Part shown: piece by piece, positions 5,826 to 5,861 of the stretch
Position numbering within the stretch: the first letter of the stretch is position 1
How the letters are laid out: each line of letters opens with the position of its first letter
Origin: Candidatus Nomurabacteria bacterium RIFCSPLOWO2_02_FULL_42_17
GTDB lineage: Bacteria > Patescibacteriota > Minisyncoccia > Phycocordibacterales > MFVN01
Length of the DNA: 5,861 nt
Reading direction: 5' to 3'
Assembly (NCBI GenBank): GCA_001786095.1
Contig: MFVN01000031.1
Coordinates: 1 to 5,861, forward strand
Position numbers and translations under genes: made by a program
The notes under the pieces: model-generated
Told to the model about the DNA's origin: nothing
The model's database searches: none
What the model saw: the letters and a program-made list of their open reading frames with translations, nothing else

Positions 5826-5861
5826 GAAAAAGAAAAAGAAAAAGAAGGAAAAAAAAGAAAA
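5826..5861 (+). repeat. Purine-only low-complexity tract with three GAAAAA units
   Basis: From 5826 to the window end all bases are A or G, starting with three tandem GAAAAA hexamers (5826-5843). It could be the Lys/Glu-rich beginning of a further gene: a frame from GTG 5814 reads VLNIEKEKEKEGKKRK and stays open to the edge. Thirty-six bases are too few to tell coding from simple repeat. Confidence 0.5.

Noticed and set aside
5814..5861. Start of another gene (GTG 5814, Lys/Glu-rich) running off the right edge
   Set aside because: Only 16 codons, low complexity and no promoter or ribosome-binding site; it cannot be separated from a simple purine repeat.
1..5861. tRNA, rRNA, riboswitch, CRISPR array or insertion sequence
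   Set aside because: The window is almost fully covered by coding sequence; no spaced direct repeats, transposase motifs or cloverleaf-like segments were found by eye.

Overview
The window looks like a piece of a small-genome, AT-rich bacterium, most plausibly a Candidate Phyla Radiation (Patescibacteria/Parcubacteria-like) genome. The grounds are lysine- and glutamate-rich proteins, an Avd-type four-helix-bundle gene beside a diversity-generating-retroelement (DGR)-type reverse transcriptase, start codons without Shine-Dalgarno sequences but with TATAAT-like boxes just upstream, and large proteins that resemble no family I can name. This placement is an inference from style, not from a marker gene. 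The standard genetic code fits: the long genes contain no in-frame TGA.

Left part (1-1300): a retroelement-like pair. On the minus strand, running off the left edge, is most of an Avd-like protein (start codon at 278-276). On the plus strand a DGR-type reverse transcriptase (RT) starts at 277. The two divergent start codons share the palindrome CATG (276-279). The RT is split by a frameshift at a perfect (GA)11 dinucleotide tract (815-836). Motifs before the tract, including the first catalytic Asp, are in one frame. The GIPIGNLTSQ motif, the YGDD active site and the C-terminus are in the next frame and continue without a stop to 1300. One extra GA unit, or two fewer, would restore a single protein of about 341 residues. 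The gene could therefore be an on/off switch by repeat slippage, a recoded gene, a recent pseudogene, or an assembly artefact. No template/variable repeat pair was recognised in the window.

Middle part (1312-4371): one large cytoplasmic-looking protein of 1019 residues, mostly helical, with a probable coiled coil at about 651-730 and a distinct C-terminal globular region with a Cys-Cys pair. No family was recognised.

Right part (4386-5775): a 51-residue proline-rich protein missed by usual length cut-offs, whose stop codon is one base from the start of a 410-residue mostly helical protein of unknown function. These two look translationally coupled. A weak hairpin with a short T run follows at 5785-5807, then a purine-only low-complexity tail to the window end.

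Three start codons (avd, the 1019-residue gene and the proline-rich gene) have a TATAAT/TATACT box ending 6-10 bases upstream and no ribosome-binding site, suggesting leaderless or nearly leaderless transcripts. Nothing in the sequence links the retroelement pair functionally to the three genes on its right beyond adjacency.
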